Assembly: GCA_032718475.1 (NCBI GenBank)
Contig: JAUCBJ010007952.1
Location: 1-49,574 of the forward strand
Source: Nemertoderma westbladi
Lineage: Eukaryota; Xenacoelomorpha; Nemertodermatida; Nemertodermatidae
Direction: 5' to 3'
Length of the DNA stretch: 49,574 nt
The notes beneath the pieces are model-generated. The model searched no databases and was not told where the DNA came from. It saw nothing but the letters and a program-made list of their open reading frames with translations. Within the stretch, counting starts at the first letter, position 1. Each line of letters starts with the position of its first letter. This document shows, in pieces, positions 1 through 9,733 of the stretch. Made by a program: the position numbers and the translations under genes.

Positions 1-119
1 GGTGAATGGTCGCGCACGGATTGGTTTCGACTAGTGTAATGAATCAAATACTTGTCATAGACTAAAAACTGATTTAATATCTAGAAGACATCTTAATTTG
101 GTGGGTTAAACTGCCAAAA

Positions 120-285
120 GTCTGAAAGCGCGAACACGAGCTGTATGCCTCGCAGTTGATCATGCTGTTTCTCCACTTTTTGTTTATAAGGATGTAATCC
201 AGTTGTGCTTTGGTTCCATTAGGGTATTGAAAGGTCCATAGCTTCCCCTTACTCTTTCCGAATGTGTAGTTTGTTGTTATTCAAG
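120..285 (-). pseudogene. RTE-like retrotransposon endonuclease fragment
   Basis: Read on the minus strand, this stretch encodes a short peptide with the features of the C-terminal part of an apurinic-type endonuclease from RTE-like non-LTR elements: GKLWTF, then a Gln-Leu-Asp-Tyr-Ile-Leu (QLDYILINKKW) block. The same block in copy C (26.9-27.0 kb) reads QIDHILFRRK. There is a stop just upstream and the catalytic SDHRL-type block is not preserved downstream, so this is a truncated relic. It reaches the window edge, so more may lie outside. The family call rests on motif likeness only. Confidence 0.55.
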
Positions 286-371
286 TAACAGTATACACTG
301 TGTCCCAGAATAGTGTCGTAATTCAGTGACGCGCCCCCCCCCCCCCCTCATTTTTCTACAAATCTCAATGA

Positions 372-465
372 GATTGCATGAAATTTGAAAGAGAGATAGT
401 TTCACCTCCCGACCAATGACTGGGTGAGTCAGAATTTTTATTTTGGCTTTCAATCTTTAGCTCAT
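372..465 (-). repeat. Solo end of the fold-back element seen at 11.3-11.9 kb
   Basis: This stretch is the reverse complement, with a few changes, of about 11888-11966, the right outer end of the large fold-back element. The shared core includes gatagtttcacctcccga and ctttcaatctttagct. The similarity stops where the REL-type retroelement reading frame begins (about 466). A poly-C run (334-347) lies just before it. It is either a fragment left by insertion of the retroelement or a solo end. Confidence 0.6.
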
Positions 466-479
466 CTTTAGGTCTATCC

Positions 480-2699
480 ACTACTGGTAATAAGGCATCC
501 CTCCTAGCTCGTCTCACCACTGCACTAACCTCCCTATCTAACCCTTCAACTCTACCCATTCCCCCCTCCGAGGCCACAGACTCTAAACCCCACCAGCAAC
601 ACGCTAACCCTATCCAACCCGTACCCACCCCTACACAGCAGGACCTCTTCTCTTCACAAACAGCCTCGCCCCTTCCATCCATAGCATCCATCCTACAAGC
701 TAATGTCCGGACACTCCGCCACGTCCCAAAAGCAGCTAGGGATCTTTGGGCTGAGGCCGTCAGCAGAATCTGTGTCTCCATAGCCAGGGATTCCATGAAC
801 CCAAACTCTTGGACCCATATCTTCCTCCTCCCCCCATGCATCCTAGCCAACCCCAAAAGAGCAGGTAGATCCCACTGGAAAGATACCGAGAAGTTAGTGA
901 AAGCTAGACTCCGCAAATGGCTCAGTGGAGATATCAGCAGTTTATGGGAGGACATAATTAACGATTCCCAACGACCCGGCCCCATTAAACACAAATCTAC
1001 TAAACTTCCCAATCCTGAGTCAGTAAGAGAATCTAATGCTCGTCGAGCCCGCCAGGCCATGGCCGACGGTCAGTACCGTAAGGCAGCACAGGCCCTTGTT
1101 TCTGAGGGACTTGCACAGGCCTCCGAAGAAACATACCAGGACATGCTCGGGAAGCACCCCCAAGGCCCCCCCCCCTCTTCTTCCGACTGGCCCAGTACCC
1201 CCACCAGCCTCCTTCCGCCCAGAGGACATTGCCAAGGCTATCAAGTCTTTTCCTCCTGGTTCAGCCCCTGGCCCTTCAAAGCTCCGCCCCAACCATCTGA
1301 AAGAAGCAATATCATCCCCATCGCCAGCCAAGGCCAACCAGGCCCTTGCTGCTATTTGTGCCATTACAAACCGCATGTCCTCAGGTCAGGTCCCGTCCTC
1401 GGTCCTCCCATACCTCTGTGGCGCCTCCCTATTCCCTGCAAAGAAGAAAGGTGGTGGTCTCCGTCCCATCGCCGTGGGGGAAACCTTGAGGGGGCTAACC
1501 TCCAAATGTCATGCAACCACTGTTAACCAGATCGCTTCCAACATCTTCACCCCCCTCCAGGTTGGTGTCGGTACCCCCATTGGCTGCGAGGCCATAGTCC
1601 GAGCCGTCTCCTCTACCCTCGAAGACCACTCCATCCCAGCAGACAGCAAGTGGGTTCTTCTTGTCGACTTCAGCAACGCTTTTAATTCCATCGACCGCTC
1701 ACAAATGTTTGCTGAAGTCAGGGAACACTTGCCCTCTCTTTCCGCATGGGTGGAGGCATGTTACGGTATCCAGGCTGTACTCTGGCTTGGTGACCAACAA
1801 ATCTTCAGCTGCTCCGGCGTCCAACAAGGTGATCCTTTGGGCCCCCTCCTTTTCGCCATAACTTTACACCCAGTGGCCAAGACTATTCGGGCCAACGTCC
1901 CTTCTCTTATAATTAATGCATGGTATTTGGAAGATGGTTCTCTGGTTGGTTCCCCAGATGACTTGTCAAAAGCCTTAGCCATATTAGAACAGGAAGGCCC
2001 CTTGAGACACCTTAAACTCAACCATGCCAAATCCCAAGTCTTAATCCCCGCTGGCTCCTCAGTTCAATCGAATCCACTACCACCCTCCATTCCCATCCTC
2101 TCCAACGGTCTAACCCTACTTGGCTCCCCGATTGGTTCCTCTCAACACTGCGAGGAGACCATTATGCTAAGAGTAGCCAAAGTCCGCTCCATCACTGAAC
2201 GCCTTCCTGACCTTCAGGATTCCCAGATGGAATCTACCCTCCTTCGATCATGCCTTTCTTTACCCAAAGTAGTCTTTGCCCTCCACTGCTGTCCCCCCTC
2301 CATGATTCCGGAATCCTCACTACAGTTCGATCTTGCCATCTCTGATCTGGTTGCGGGCTCCCTAAGTGATTGGTCGTACAATAAAGCTTGCCTTCCTGTG
2401 TCGATGGGTGGTCTGGGCCTTAGAAAAGCCATAAACCATTCCCCGGCCGCATACATTGCTTCTGTCTCCCAGTCAGAAACCCTGGTCACTAGAATCCTAG
2501 GCCACTCCCCAGGTAACTGCCACCTCCCCTCTGCACTAGCCTCCTTATCCGAGAACGCCGATAAACCAGATTGGACCTCCTTGGAAGATCTTCCAACACC
2601 CATCACCCAACGCAATCTATCCCACTCAGTTGACATCTCCTCCTACGAACGGCTCCTGTCCTCTGCCCCCGACAACAGATCCCGAGCCCTTGTACAATC
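480..2699 (+). pseudogene. REL-type retroelement ORF, N-terminal region and reverse transcriptase
   Basis: The frame is open from before 480, runs through the Met at 795, then must change frame at the poly-C run near 1165-1175 to join the reverse transcriptase. RT blocks seen in order are PPGSAPGPSKLRPNHL, GGLRPIAVGETLRGLTSKC, LLVDFSNAFNSIDR, GVQQGDPLGPLLFAI and WYLEDGSLVG (1921-1950). The usual catalytic Tyr-x-Asp-Asp box has Glu in place of the first Asp (codon 1930-1932), which should abolish polymerase activity. A later PVSMGGLGLR block is typical of the thumb side of this RT group. The reading is cut at 2699 by the LTR element and resumes at 10299. The N-terminal part is Pro/Thr-rich with no domain I recognise. 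Confidence 0.75.
2695..2699. repeat. Target-site duplication caatc, left copy
   Basis: The 5 bp caatc directly before the LTR at 2700 is repeated at 10294-10298, directly after the other LTR. Five-base duplications are usual for LTR retrotransposons. With one copy removed, the split retroelement ORF stays in frame. Confidence 0.9.
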
Positions 2700-3259
2700 T
2701 GTGACGGGATCCACGAAGGATCCCGGTTTATCCAGTTTGTCGATCTACGCGTCCACGCCGTGTGTGAAAGGTAAAAAGAGTCTGCATTGTTCGTCGTATA
2801 TAATGTTCGGGCATATAGATAGATATAGATAATATATTGTAATGTAAAGCTGTGAATAATAGTATATGGAAGGCGGGAGACGGTGATTGAAGTCCCGGTA
2901 CTTCCCTAGCTAAACTAACCTAACTAACACCAAATAGCACACTGAGATAACTGAATAACTGATTGCTGATACCTAGTAATATACTGCACGGTTTGGCCTT
3001 GCTACAGTACCTAGTCGATGCTTCCCCCCTGATTGGCTAATATCCTACTTGTCACCCTTTGCCCCCCTCTGAAGTGCTTCCCTTTGCCCTTGCTATTCTC
3101 TCTCTGTCAGGGGTGTAACCCCTGGCCCCTATTGTGCGTTTCTCCTTCCCACTTTATTGGGGTGACACGAGGTTGATATTGGTAATCAACCTCGTGCTCC
3201 CAATATTGCTTAACGGCTCACTTTATGGGTTTGTGTGAGGCGGAATTGATTCGCTAACA
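2700..3259 (-). repeat. 3' LTR of the BEL-type element
   Basis: 560-bp direct repeat of 9734-10293. On the element's own strand it starts TGTTAGCG and ends CGTCACA. It contains a perfect 12-bp inverted repeat (3166-3177 and 3185-3196) with a 7-base loop. The adjacent purine tract on the minus strand identifies it as the 3' LTR. Confidence 0.9.
3166..3196. promoter_or_regulatory. Stem-loop inside the LTR
   Basis: cacgaggttgat at 3166-3177 is followed after 7 bases by its exact reverse complement at 3185-3196. The same hairpin is conserved in the other LTR at about 10200-10230. Its position in an LTR suggests a role in RNA structure, termination or packaging, but that is inference. Confidence 0.6.
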
Positions 3260-3269
3260 CTCCCCCCAT
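3260..3269 (-). promoter_or_regulatory. Polypurine tract of the BEL-type element
   Basis: On the minus strand the bases directly before the 3' LTR read atggggggag. This is the expected plus-strand primer site and fixes the element's orientation as minus. Confidence 0.75.
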
Positions 3270-3770
3270 GCTATCTTCCCGATGAGAAGATAGCATCAAC
3301 CTCTAAGTGCGCTTCAATTCCGCTGGAACTCGATCTATTATCGGGTGTGGGGTGGAGTTAATTTCTTGGAGTCGGCTTTCCAGGCCGCTCCCTATGGGTA
3401 TGATCTCACTACCCTCTGGCGTCTCGTGTCGGGCCGATCGTGCGCTTCTCTCACACAATTTTTGCTTCCCCAACACTCTCACCACTCTAACTCCGCTCTC
3501 TGACTCAACTCGCTCTTACCCTCTCCCCACACCTGAATCGCACTCTTCTCTCTCGCCAACAGCTCCTTTCAGTATCTCCTCTCTACTCCCTGCCACTCTC
3601 TAAGGGCCTGACCTCTAATGCTACCCCTGTGCTATCATACTATCTACCTTATCTAAGGTCTAACTTGCTAACTATCTAACTTCTCTAACTCTAACTAACT
3701 CCTAACTCTACTAACTACTAACTCTACTCTCTACTAACTCTTACTACTTCTAGCTCTGACTAAAACCCTC
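3270..3770. other. Non-coding 3' region of the BEL-type element
   Basis: Pyrimidine-rich on the plus strand, passing into irregular ctaact/tctact runs that lead into the satellite. I see no RT, integrase or other conserved coding segment on either strand. Confidence 0.5.
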
Positions 3771-4935
3771 CATCTACGTGGCGCTTGTGGTGCCCACAAC
3801 CATTCTACTACTACTTCTACTCTGCTACTATCTTTCTAACTCTACTAACTCTCTACTATCTCTAACTGTACTAGCTGGCACCCTATGTGCCCTCTCTACT
3901 ACTCAACTACCTCTCTAACTACACTACCTGGCACCCTATGTGCCCGTCTCTACCACTCTACTACCTGGCACCCTATGTGCCCTCTCCACTACTCTACTCT
4001 ATCTACATCTCCACCTCCACTAATACCTCTATCTATGTGGCGCTTGCGGTGCCCACAACCACTCTCTGCTACTGCTTTCTACGTGGCGCTTCCGGTGCCC
4101 ACAACCCCTCTCTGCTACTACTTTCTACGTGGCGCTTCCGGTGCCCACAACCCCTCTCTTACTACTTTCTACGTGGCGCTTCCGGTGCCCACAACCCCTC
4201 TCTTACTACTTTCTACGTGGCGCTTCCGGTGCCCACGACCCCCCTACTACTACTCCTTTCTACGTGGCGCTTCCGGTGCCCACGACCCCCCTACTACTAC
4301 TCCTTTCTACATGGCGCTTCCGGTGCCCACGACCCCCCTACTGCTACTCGTGGCATGACAATATGCCACACTCCCTTACCCCGCCGCCTTCTAACTTAGC
4401 TCCCGGTACTACGTACCCTCTACTCCCGTGGTATGTTTATACCACTCTACTACCTGGCACCCTATGTGCCCTCTCCACTACTCTACTCTATCTACATCTC
4501 CACCTCCACTAATACCTCTATCTACGTGGCGCTTGCGGTGCCCACAACCACTCTCTGCTACTGCTTTCTACGTGGCGCTTCCGGTGCCCACAACCCCTCT
4601 CTGCTACTACTTTCTACGTGGCGCTTCCGGTGCCCACAACCCCTCTCTTACTACTTTCTACGTGGCGCTTCCGGTGCCCACAACCCCTCTCTTACTACTT
4701 TCTACGTGGCGCTTCCGGTGCCCTCGACCCCCCTACTACTACTGCTTTCTACGTGGCGCTTCCGGTGCCCACGACCCCCCTACTACTACTCCTTTCTACG
4801 TGGCGCTTCCGGTGCCCACGACCCCCCTACTACTAATCGTGGCATGACAATATGCCACACTCCCTTACCCCGCCGCCTTCTAACTTAGCTCCCGGTACTA
4901 CGTACCCTCTACTCCCGTGGTATGTTTATACCACA
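3770..4935. repeat. Higher-order satellite inside the BEL-type element
   Basis: A unit of about 40-50 bp built on tacgtggcgcttccggtgcc plus ctactact-type spacers is repeated many times. The block is itself duplicated: about 3952-4440 matches about 4441-4934, an offset near 488 bp, including the shared end tggtatgtttataccac. The open frames across it are by-products of the repetition; I do not call them genes. It sits between the gag-type ORFs and the 3' LTR. Confidence 0.85.
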
Positions 4936-4939
4936 CTCC

Positions 4940-5146
4940 CTATACTCCGCCGCCTTCTAACCTCTCTACTTACTATCCTTTACTACTTCTAACTTCTACT
5001 AATCTACTTCTTCTACTATCTGTCTTATTTTTAATTATTTAATTATTTATTATTATTTATTTAAATTAAATAATTATTTTTGTGGGAAGGGCGTCTCGCC
5101 CTCATTCCCACCCCCCTCAGTCCAAAATATTGGACGACTAAACCTC
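4940..5146. other. AT-rich spacer
   Basis: Between the satellite and the end of the third ORF there is an AT-only stretch (about 5026-5083) made of attatt/aatt runs. No gene is seen. Confidence 0.5.
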
Positions 5147-6448
5147 CTAACTAGGGCGATTCTTCCAACAGGCATTCTCCCACTGCTGCTCTTGTAGGTC
5201 CTGTAGGATTCGCCGCACTCTCTTCGCCAATTCCATCTCACCAGGAATTGGTTCTCCCTCCTCTGCCACCCTGAAATCGGGTCTCTCCACCGCCTTCTTA
5301 ACTAGCTCATCTCCTGGCATCAAAATGCCACTTCTCTCCTTGTTGTCTCCCGCCGGCAGAATGAATAGAAAGTGAAAGAACAGGCAGAACAGAAGGTATA
5401 ACAGCAGTCCTACCCCTCTCCATCCTGCCCCCCCTCTCGACCTCCCCCCCGTCGGCACGCCTCTCAACCGGACCGGCGTCTCCTCCGGACACTCCCCCGG
5501 ACACCCCTCCGGACTATTGTCCTCCTGACACTTCACCGGACACTCCTCCGGAGTGTTGTCCCCCGGACACCCTGCCGTCCGCTCCCCTCCATCCCCACAC
5601 CGACACCCGCTGGGAAGTCTATTATCCTCTGCCCACTCTCTTATTGTTACTTTCCTGTCTGGTTCTACTATCTCCTCCGGCTTCTTATCTTCGTCCTCTG
5701 TGTCTGCGGTGCCTGGTAACATGCACCCATGGTAACATGTCGTTACTGAACGACCGCCCTCTCCTGATATCTTCACTGGTACTACCCCGAGTAGTACTTT
5801 TCTCTTCTTCTCTTCTTCTGTCATGCTTGTAGCCATTGTTTGGCCTCCAGTCTCCTCCTCTCTTGCTGCTGTTTCTCTACACTCTCTGGGTCTGTGTCCT
5901 TCTACCACACATCGTTGACATAGTCCATTTGCATCTGTGTAGGCTATACGATCTTGTTTGGGCAACGCTTGCCAGTGCTTACAACTCCTGGTCTTATGGG
6001 TTCCGTCCCGGTGTAATTGACATTCGAATCCTGGATTATAGCATTCCCTGTATAGTCCCTCACGTATCGCACGTAGGTTTATATGTACCGATTTAGTGTT
6101 TTGGTTGTCTGTACTCGGCCTACTGGGTATATTGGGATTGTATTTATTTATGGTGTTATTTTCTTTCTGTCCCTGCCACGGTGTGGCCCTACTCCCAGCT
6201 AACTGTGGGCTTGTAGCCCCCTGTGTGGCCGCGTGTGGTAGCGACTCTCTTACTCTCGAGAATGGATCCGTCGGATTATGTTCGGGTCCAGGCCTGTTGT
6301 ATTCGGTCTTTGGTGCCTTCCCCAAACTATCCTCACTATAGACTGGGTCTGTAATTAATTCGGCTTCAAAATTTAGGAAGCTTGCATTTCTTCTAGGCCC
6401 GGTTCCGCACCTTTCTTCTCTCGAGTGGAGAAGGCGATCTTCCTCCAC
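5147..6448 (-). CDS. BEL-type gag C-terminal ORF with zinc knuckle and a membrane-like segment
   Basis: 433 codons from the first Met. The start overlaps the end of the preceding ORF (6373) in the -1 frame, so it may be reached by -1 frameshifting near 6405-6415 or be separated by a mutation. An early NASFLNFEAELITDP block looks like the stretch that follows the DUF1759-type core in BEL/Pao Gag proteins. A canonical zinc knuckle, Cys-x2-Cys-x4-His-x4-Cys (CQRCVVEGHRPREC), lies at about residues 175-190. The aspartic protease expected next is not recognisable: no Asp-Ser/Thr-Gly triad follows the KVLLGVVPV stretch. Instead there is an acidic Cys/Pro-rich repeat and then a strongly hydrophobic segment (about residues 343-365) that could span a membrane. 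The last two parts are unusual for BEL Gag. Confidence 0.65.
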   Translation of the reverse strand: MEEDRLLHSREERCGTGPRRNASFLNFEAELITDPVYSEDSLGKAPKTEYNRPGPEHNPTDPFSRVRESLPHAATQGATSPQLAGSRATPWQGQKENNTINKYNPNIPSRPSTDNQNTKSVHINLRAIREGLYRECYNPGFECQLHRDGTHKTRSCKHWQALPKQDRIAYTDANGLCQRCVVEGHRPRECRETAAREEETGGQTMATSMTEEEKKRKVLLGVVPVKISGEGGRSVTTCYHGCMLPGTADTEDEDKKPEEIVEPDRKVTIREWAEDNRLPSGCRCGDGGERTAGCPGDNTPEECPVKCQEDNSPEGCPGECPEETPVRLRGVPTGGRSRGGAGWRGVGLLLYLLFCLFFHFLFILPAGDNKERSGILMPGDELVKKAVERPDFRVAEEGEPIPGEMELAKRVRRILQDLQEQQWENACWKNRPS

Positions 6449-7941
6449 TTTCTCCGCAGCCAGATCGGCAGTGCCTGCGCTATCGTGGTGATGTTGTTAG
6501 ACGCGTTGAGTTCGTGTGGTGTGTCTAGCGTCTTCAATACGATTAACGCCTTCTCGACCTTGTTCGCAAAGGTCTTTATGCTAACGAGATTATCCTGTAG
6601 GCCACCCGATGTGATGCCTCTCAGGGTTTGCCGGATGATCTTGGCTGGGTGCCCGTACTCCCTATCTAACGCCCGCCATGCTGTCGTGAAGCCGCCCTCG
6701 ATGCCCTGGTATTGCCTCACGATGTCGTATGCTGGGCCTCCTGTATATACTTGCAGATATTTTAGGCACTCCGCCTGCGTCAAGTTCTTACTTAATATCT
6801 CGTTGCTGTACATGCGCCGAAACTGCAGGTATTCTTCCGGCCTACTTCCGTCGAATTTAAATGGCTCGACTGGTGGTAACTCGATCCTGGTCTTTAATGC
6901 ATCGATTAATGTGGCCATTCCCATCGCTTGCGCTTCCAATGGGTTCGATGGATGTTGTACAGACTCTCCTATTGGGTGCGGTCCGTTCATCCTATCTGTT
7001 GTTGATTTTATTTGTTGCGTCAGATATATCATTGGGGGTAACGGCCCCCTCCATATTTCCGTGTCGCACGACCTGCTCTCGTCCAAGGGGTTCGATGTTC
7101 TTGCTCCTATTGGGGTATATTGTTGATATTGTGATGGGGGAATGTCACCCTGTCCCCCCCCCGCCGGTATTTTTGGTACTGGGGTTGATGTTAATATATT
7201 GGGGCCCATACATCTATCTACAATAACTCTCCCCTCCCCTGGATATATGTTATGTCCCTGTGTATTATAGTCATGCTGCTGTACCGATATAGGCCTACCT
7301 ACCTCTCGCCTACCTACCGGTATGTACTCCGCGACTTCCGGGTTTAATCCCGTCGTTCGCGCTACCCTATCGCCTACTCTATCTCTCCCAGCATGGCCTA
7401 TAATAGTATGTGCAGTAAGGCCTACAGTATGTCCTGCAGTCTGCATGTGCCCTTCCGAACCGAAGTTTATTCTTCGCGAATCTCGAATCTCCCCGCGACT
7501 ACCGTACTCTCGATCGGCAGCTATATCACGTCGGGAAGTTTCCCTTCGATCCCCTATCCTGCTCTCGTCTTCGTATCGGTACTTCCTGTACCGCTCTCCT
7601 GGTGTGCAGTGCGTTTCTCCGGGGCGACGGCAATCTCCCGAAGTTCGACCCCACTGACTCCCTAACTCCATCTCTACTATCGACGGCTCGCTATCCGTCC
7701 TCGCTCTCCGGTTGCCCCTAGCAACGACTCTTCTATTATCTTCACTCCTTTTCTCTTCGACCTCTCGGCTAAACTCTGCTAATCTTCTTCTATCTTCGAC
7801 CTCTCTATTAAACTCTACTAATCTTCTCTCTTCTGACTGGGCTCGACGTTCCGTCGCCCGCCCTCTCGCGACGTCAATCTGTCTCTCTCTGCTCGATCGC
7901 ACGCCGCTGGGGATACTCGCAATCCCCCTATTATTCTCCAT
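6373..7941 (-). CDS. BEL/Pao-type Gag core ORF
   Basis: 522 codons. The N-terminal half is charged, rich in Arg and Glu (repeated ERR/EFxREVE segments), and likely coiled coil. From about residue 355 it shows the pattern of the DUF1759 region of BEL/Pao Gag: PPVEPFKFDGSRPEEYLQF, KYLQVYTGGPAYDIV and AWRALDREYGHPAKI. The frame closes at 6373, but the next ORF continues the family pattern in the -1 frame, overlapping by 76 bases. The overlap contains gaagaaagg, which could be a slip site. This gives the element's best family link; there is no enzyme domain here. Confidence 0.75.
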   Translation of the reverse strand: MENNRGIASIPSGVRSSRERQIDVARGRATERRAQSEERRLVEFNREVEDRRRLAEFSREVEEKRSEDNRRVVARGNRRARTDSEPSIVEMELGSQWGRTSGDCRRPGETHCTPGERYRKYRYEDESRIGDRRETSRRDIAADREYGSRGEIRDSRRINFGSEGHMQTAGHTVGLTAHTIIGHAGRDRVGDRVARTTGLNPEVAEYIPVGRREVGRPISVQQHDYNTQGHNIYPGEGRVIVDRCMGPNILTSTPVPKIPAGGGQGDIPPSQYQQYTPIGARTSNPLDESRSCDTEIWRGPLPPMIYLTQQIKSTTDRMNGPHPIGESVQHPSNPLEAQAMGMATLIDALKTRIELPPVEPFKFDGSRPEEYLQFRRMYSNEILSKNLTQAECLKYLQVYTGGPAYDIVRQYQGIEGGFTTAWRALDREYGHPAKIIRQTLRGITSGGLQDNLVSIKTFANKVEKALIVLKTLDTPHELNASNNITTIAQALPIWLRRKWRKIAFSTREKKGAEPGLEEMQAS

Positions 7942-8009
7942 CGCTGGGTGTTGCGTTTACCTAATTCGGCCCGCGCATTATCCGCCGACGCCTGTGGGAC
8001 ACTCTCTGC

Positions 8010-8245
8010 CCCCCTCTCTCGCTACTAATCTCTCATGGTGGGGCGCCCGTAGCCCCCCCCCCCACCCGCCACTTCTAACTCCACTATGTCTTACTACACT
8101 TCTGCATCCCTCTTGTCGGACATTTTCTACCCCCCTTCTCTCGCCACTAATCTTATGTGGTGGGGCGCCCGTAGCCCCCCCCCCCCCACTCGCCACATCT
8201 AACCTCACTATCTCTTACTCCACTTCTACACCCCTCTCTAGTCGA
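8010..8245. repeat. Tandem duplication of about 130 bp with poly-C runs
   Basis: Two copies of a segment holding tggtggggcgcccgtagccc, a long C run, cgccac and a tctaac/tactcc tail (about 8010-8125 and 8126-8245). It forms the end of the first ORF and the spacer before the second. Confidence 0.65.
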
Positions 8246-9664
8246 CACACTATCTCTACTACGGCTGGGTCTATTCACCCCCGCCTCTCTCACTACTACT
8301 GCGAGGCCTACCAGGCCCACCTCGGGTTGGCTCAACCCCGCTACCTCCTGCCTACCAACTGCGTGGCCTACCAGGCCGCCGTCGGGTTGGCTCAACCCCG
8401 CCACTTCCTGCCTACTAACTACGTGGCCTACCAGGCCGCCGTCTGCCGGGCTATACACGTCTGACGCGTTCACATTAATAGCACCATTCCCAATATTATT
8501 TGTTAAGTCGATTAAATTATTAGAATTTGAGACGGGATTATTATTTAAATTATTTTGTGTATTTAGATTTAAATTATTCGAATTATTTTGATTATTCTGA
8601 ATATTTGAATTAATATTATTATTTGAATTTGAATTATTACTACCAGGTAAAACATTTCCTGTAATAAAGGGATTAGGGTTATTTACTACGGTACTATTAA
8701 TACCAACATTTCCTAACGTACTACTACTACCCCCCTCGCCCATACGGTTGCTGTACGTACTGTATGTGTACCGCACGCTCTGTTCTCTTGCCTCACGCTC
8801 TTTGCGTTCACTCTCTTGCTCCTTCCCTCTCCCCATTATCCGGTCTAATTCTTTCACCCTTAATTTATATGCCAGATTTATCTTCCGCATCCGTCTTTCT
8901 TTTGCGGAGGATGTAGCAGACTTATCGGTTGCGACGGACTCCCGCCGCCCCTCCGTCCTACTAACTTTCCCCCGCCCTCCGGGGTTCTCGCTGACCGACG
9001 AGACCGAATCCTCGGAGCTAGCCTCGGATTCGCCCTCGTGCGGTCCCACCCAACCCACTAACTTAACTTCCCTGGCATCGACTAAGTATGGCCCTATGTA
9101 CACTACACCAGGCCCCATACCCCTACGTTCCCATAGCCCAAACAGTTCGATGGCAACCCCTCTCGCTCTCTCGCTGGCTAGTTCTCCCTGGCCAGAACGC
9201 ACTAGGTAATCAAAGTATCTGTTCGACTCACCTAGTCGTCTCCTCAACTTCACCTGGTCTATCTCAGCCCCTCCTCTAGCTTCTTTCAGTTGTTCCCGGG
9301 TCGCGGCGTAGGCTCGTCGGAGCCGGATGACCCCGACGTCCTCGTCGTCGACATCTCTTCTCTCCCTCCGGGTCCGGCGTCGTACCGTCGGCTCCACCAT
9401 TGCCGTTCCGGTGGGCCATTCGTCGCCCTCGGCCTGTGGCTGGCCGGCGACATCAGCATATCGACCGCCGCCCTGTGTCGACTCGTCTCTCTCCTCTCCC
9501 AACTCGTCCTCTCGCTGTAGACGGCCCCCCTCATCTCGGATCGCCGGATGGCCCTTTCTCGATGGGTCCGGCGTTGTGGGTTTATACCGTCTCGTCGCGG
9601 CCTCGCGGATCGTTAGATCGCCGTCCGGGGTCCGCGGCGGTCTCGTCTCTCCTGACTGACTCAT
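8153..9664 (-). CDS. First ORF of the BEL-type element, Asn-rich, unknown function
   Basis: 503 codons starting about 70 bases inside the 5' LTR, so it is the first ORF of the transcript. The N-terminal third is charged and Arg-rich. A middle basic segment (KERRMRKINLAYKLRVKEL) and an Arg/Glu-rich stretch suggest coiled coil. Then comes a low-complexity run dominated by Asn (about 8505-8650) and a C-terminal repeat of GGLVGHxVxRQEVAGLSQP about three times. I recognise no conserved enzyme domain. Placement before Gag could mean an N-terminal Gag extension or an accessory product. The C-terminal end runs into a duplicated poly-C segment, so the true stop is uncertain. Confidence 0.6.
   Translation of the reverse strand: MSQSGETRPPRTPDGDLTIREAATRRYKPTTPDPSRKGHPAIRDEGGRLQREDELGEERDESTQGGGRYADVAGQPQAEGDEWPTGTAMVEPTVRRRTRRERRDVDDEDVGVIRLRRAYAATREQLKEARGGAEIDQVKLRRRLGESNRYFDYLVRSGQGELASERARGVAIELFGLWERRGMGPGVVYIGPYLVDAREVKLVGWVGPHEGESEASSEDSVSSVSENPGGRGKVSRTEGRRESVATDKSATSSAKERRMRKINLAYKLRVKELDRIMGRGKEQESERKEREAREQSVRYTYSTYSNRMGEGGSSSTLGNVGINSTVVNNPNPFITGNVLPGSNNSNSNNNINSNIQNNQNNSNNLNLNTQNNLNNNPVSNSNNLIDLTNNIGNGAINVNASDVYSPADGGLVGHVVSRQEVAGLSQPDGGLVGHAVGRQEVAGLSQPEVGLVGLAVVVREAGVNRPSRSRDSVSTREGCRSGVRDSEVRCGEWGGGGYGRPTT
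8281..8450. repeat. Repeat of about 65 bp encoding the GLVGH units
   Basis: Three tandem, diverged units on the plus strand carry gcctaccaggcc ... cgggttggctcaaccccgc (starts near 8310, 8368 and 8428). They underlie the C-terminal repeats of the first ORF. Confidence 0.6.
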
Positions 9665-9733
9665 CTCGCTGGGATGTGGTGGCTAGTCTCCAACCACTGA
9701 GTTTAACTAGGGCGGTAGCTCTGATTCAATCAC
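9665..9733 (-). promoter_or_regulatory. 5' leader of the BEL-type element
   Basis: On the minus strand, 69 bases separate the 5' LTR end from the ATG of the first ORF. The bases just after the LTR read gtgattgaatcagagct; this is where a tRNA primer site should be, but I cannot match it to a tRNA. Confidence 0.4.

Noticed and set aside
365-1060. Minus-strand 231-codon open frame
   Set aside because: It is antisense to the retroelement reading frame and its peptide has no conserved pattern; a shadow frame.
3885-4888. Several overlapping plus-strand open frames rich in Pro, Leu and Trp
   Set aside because: They arise from the tandem repeat unit of the satellite in all three frames; no sign of selection for one frame.
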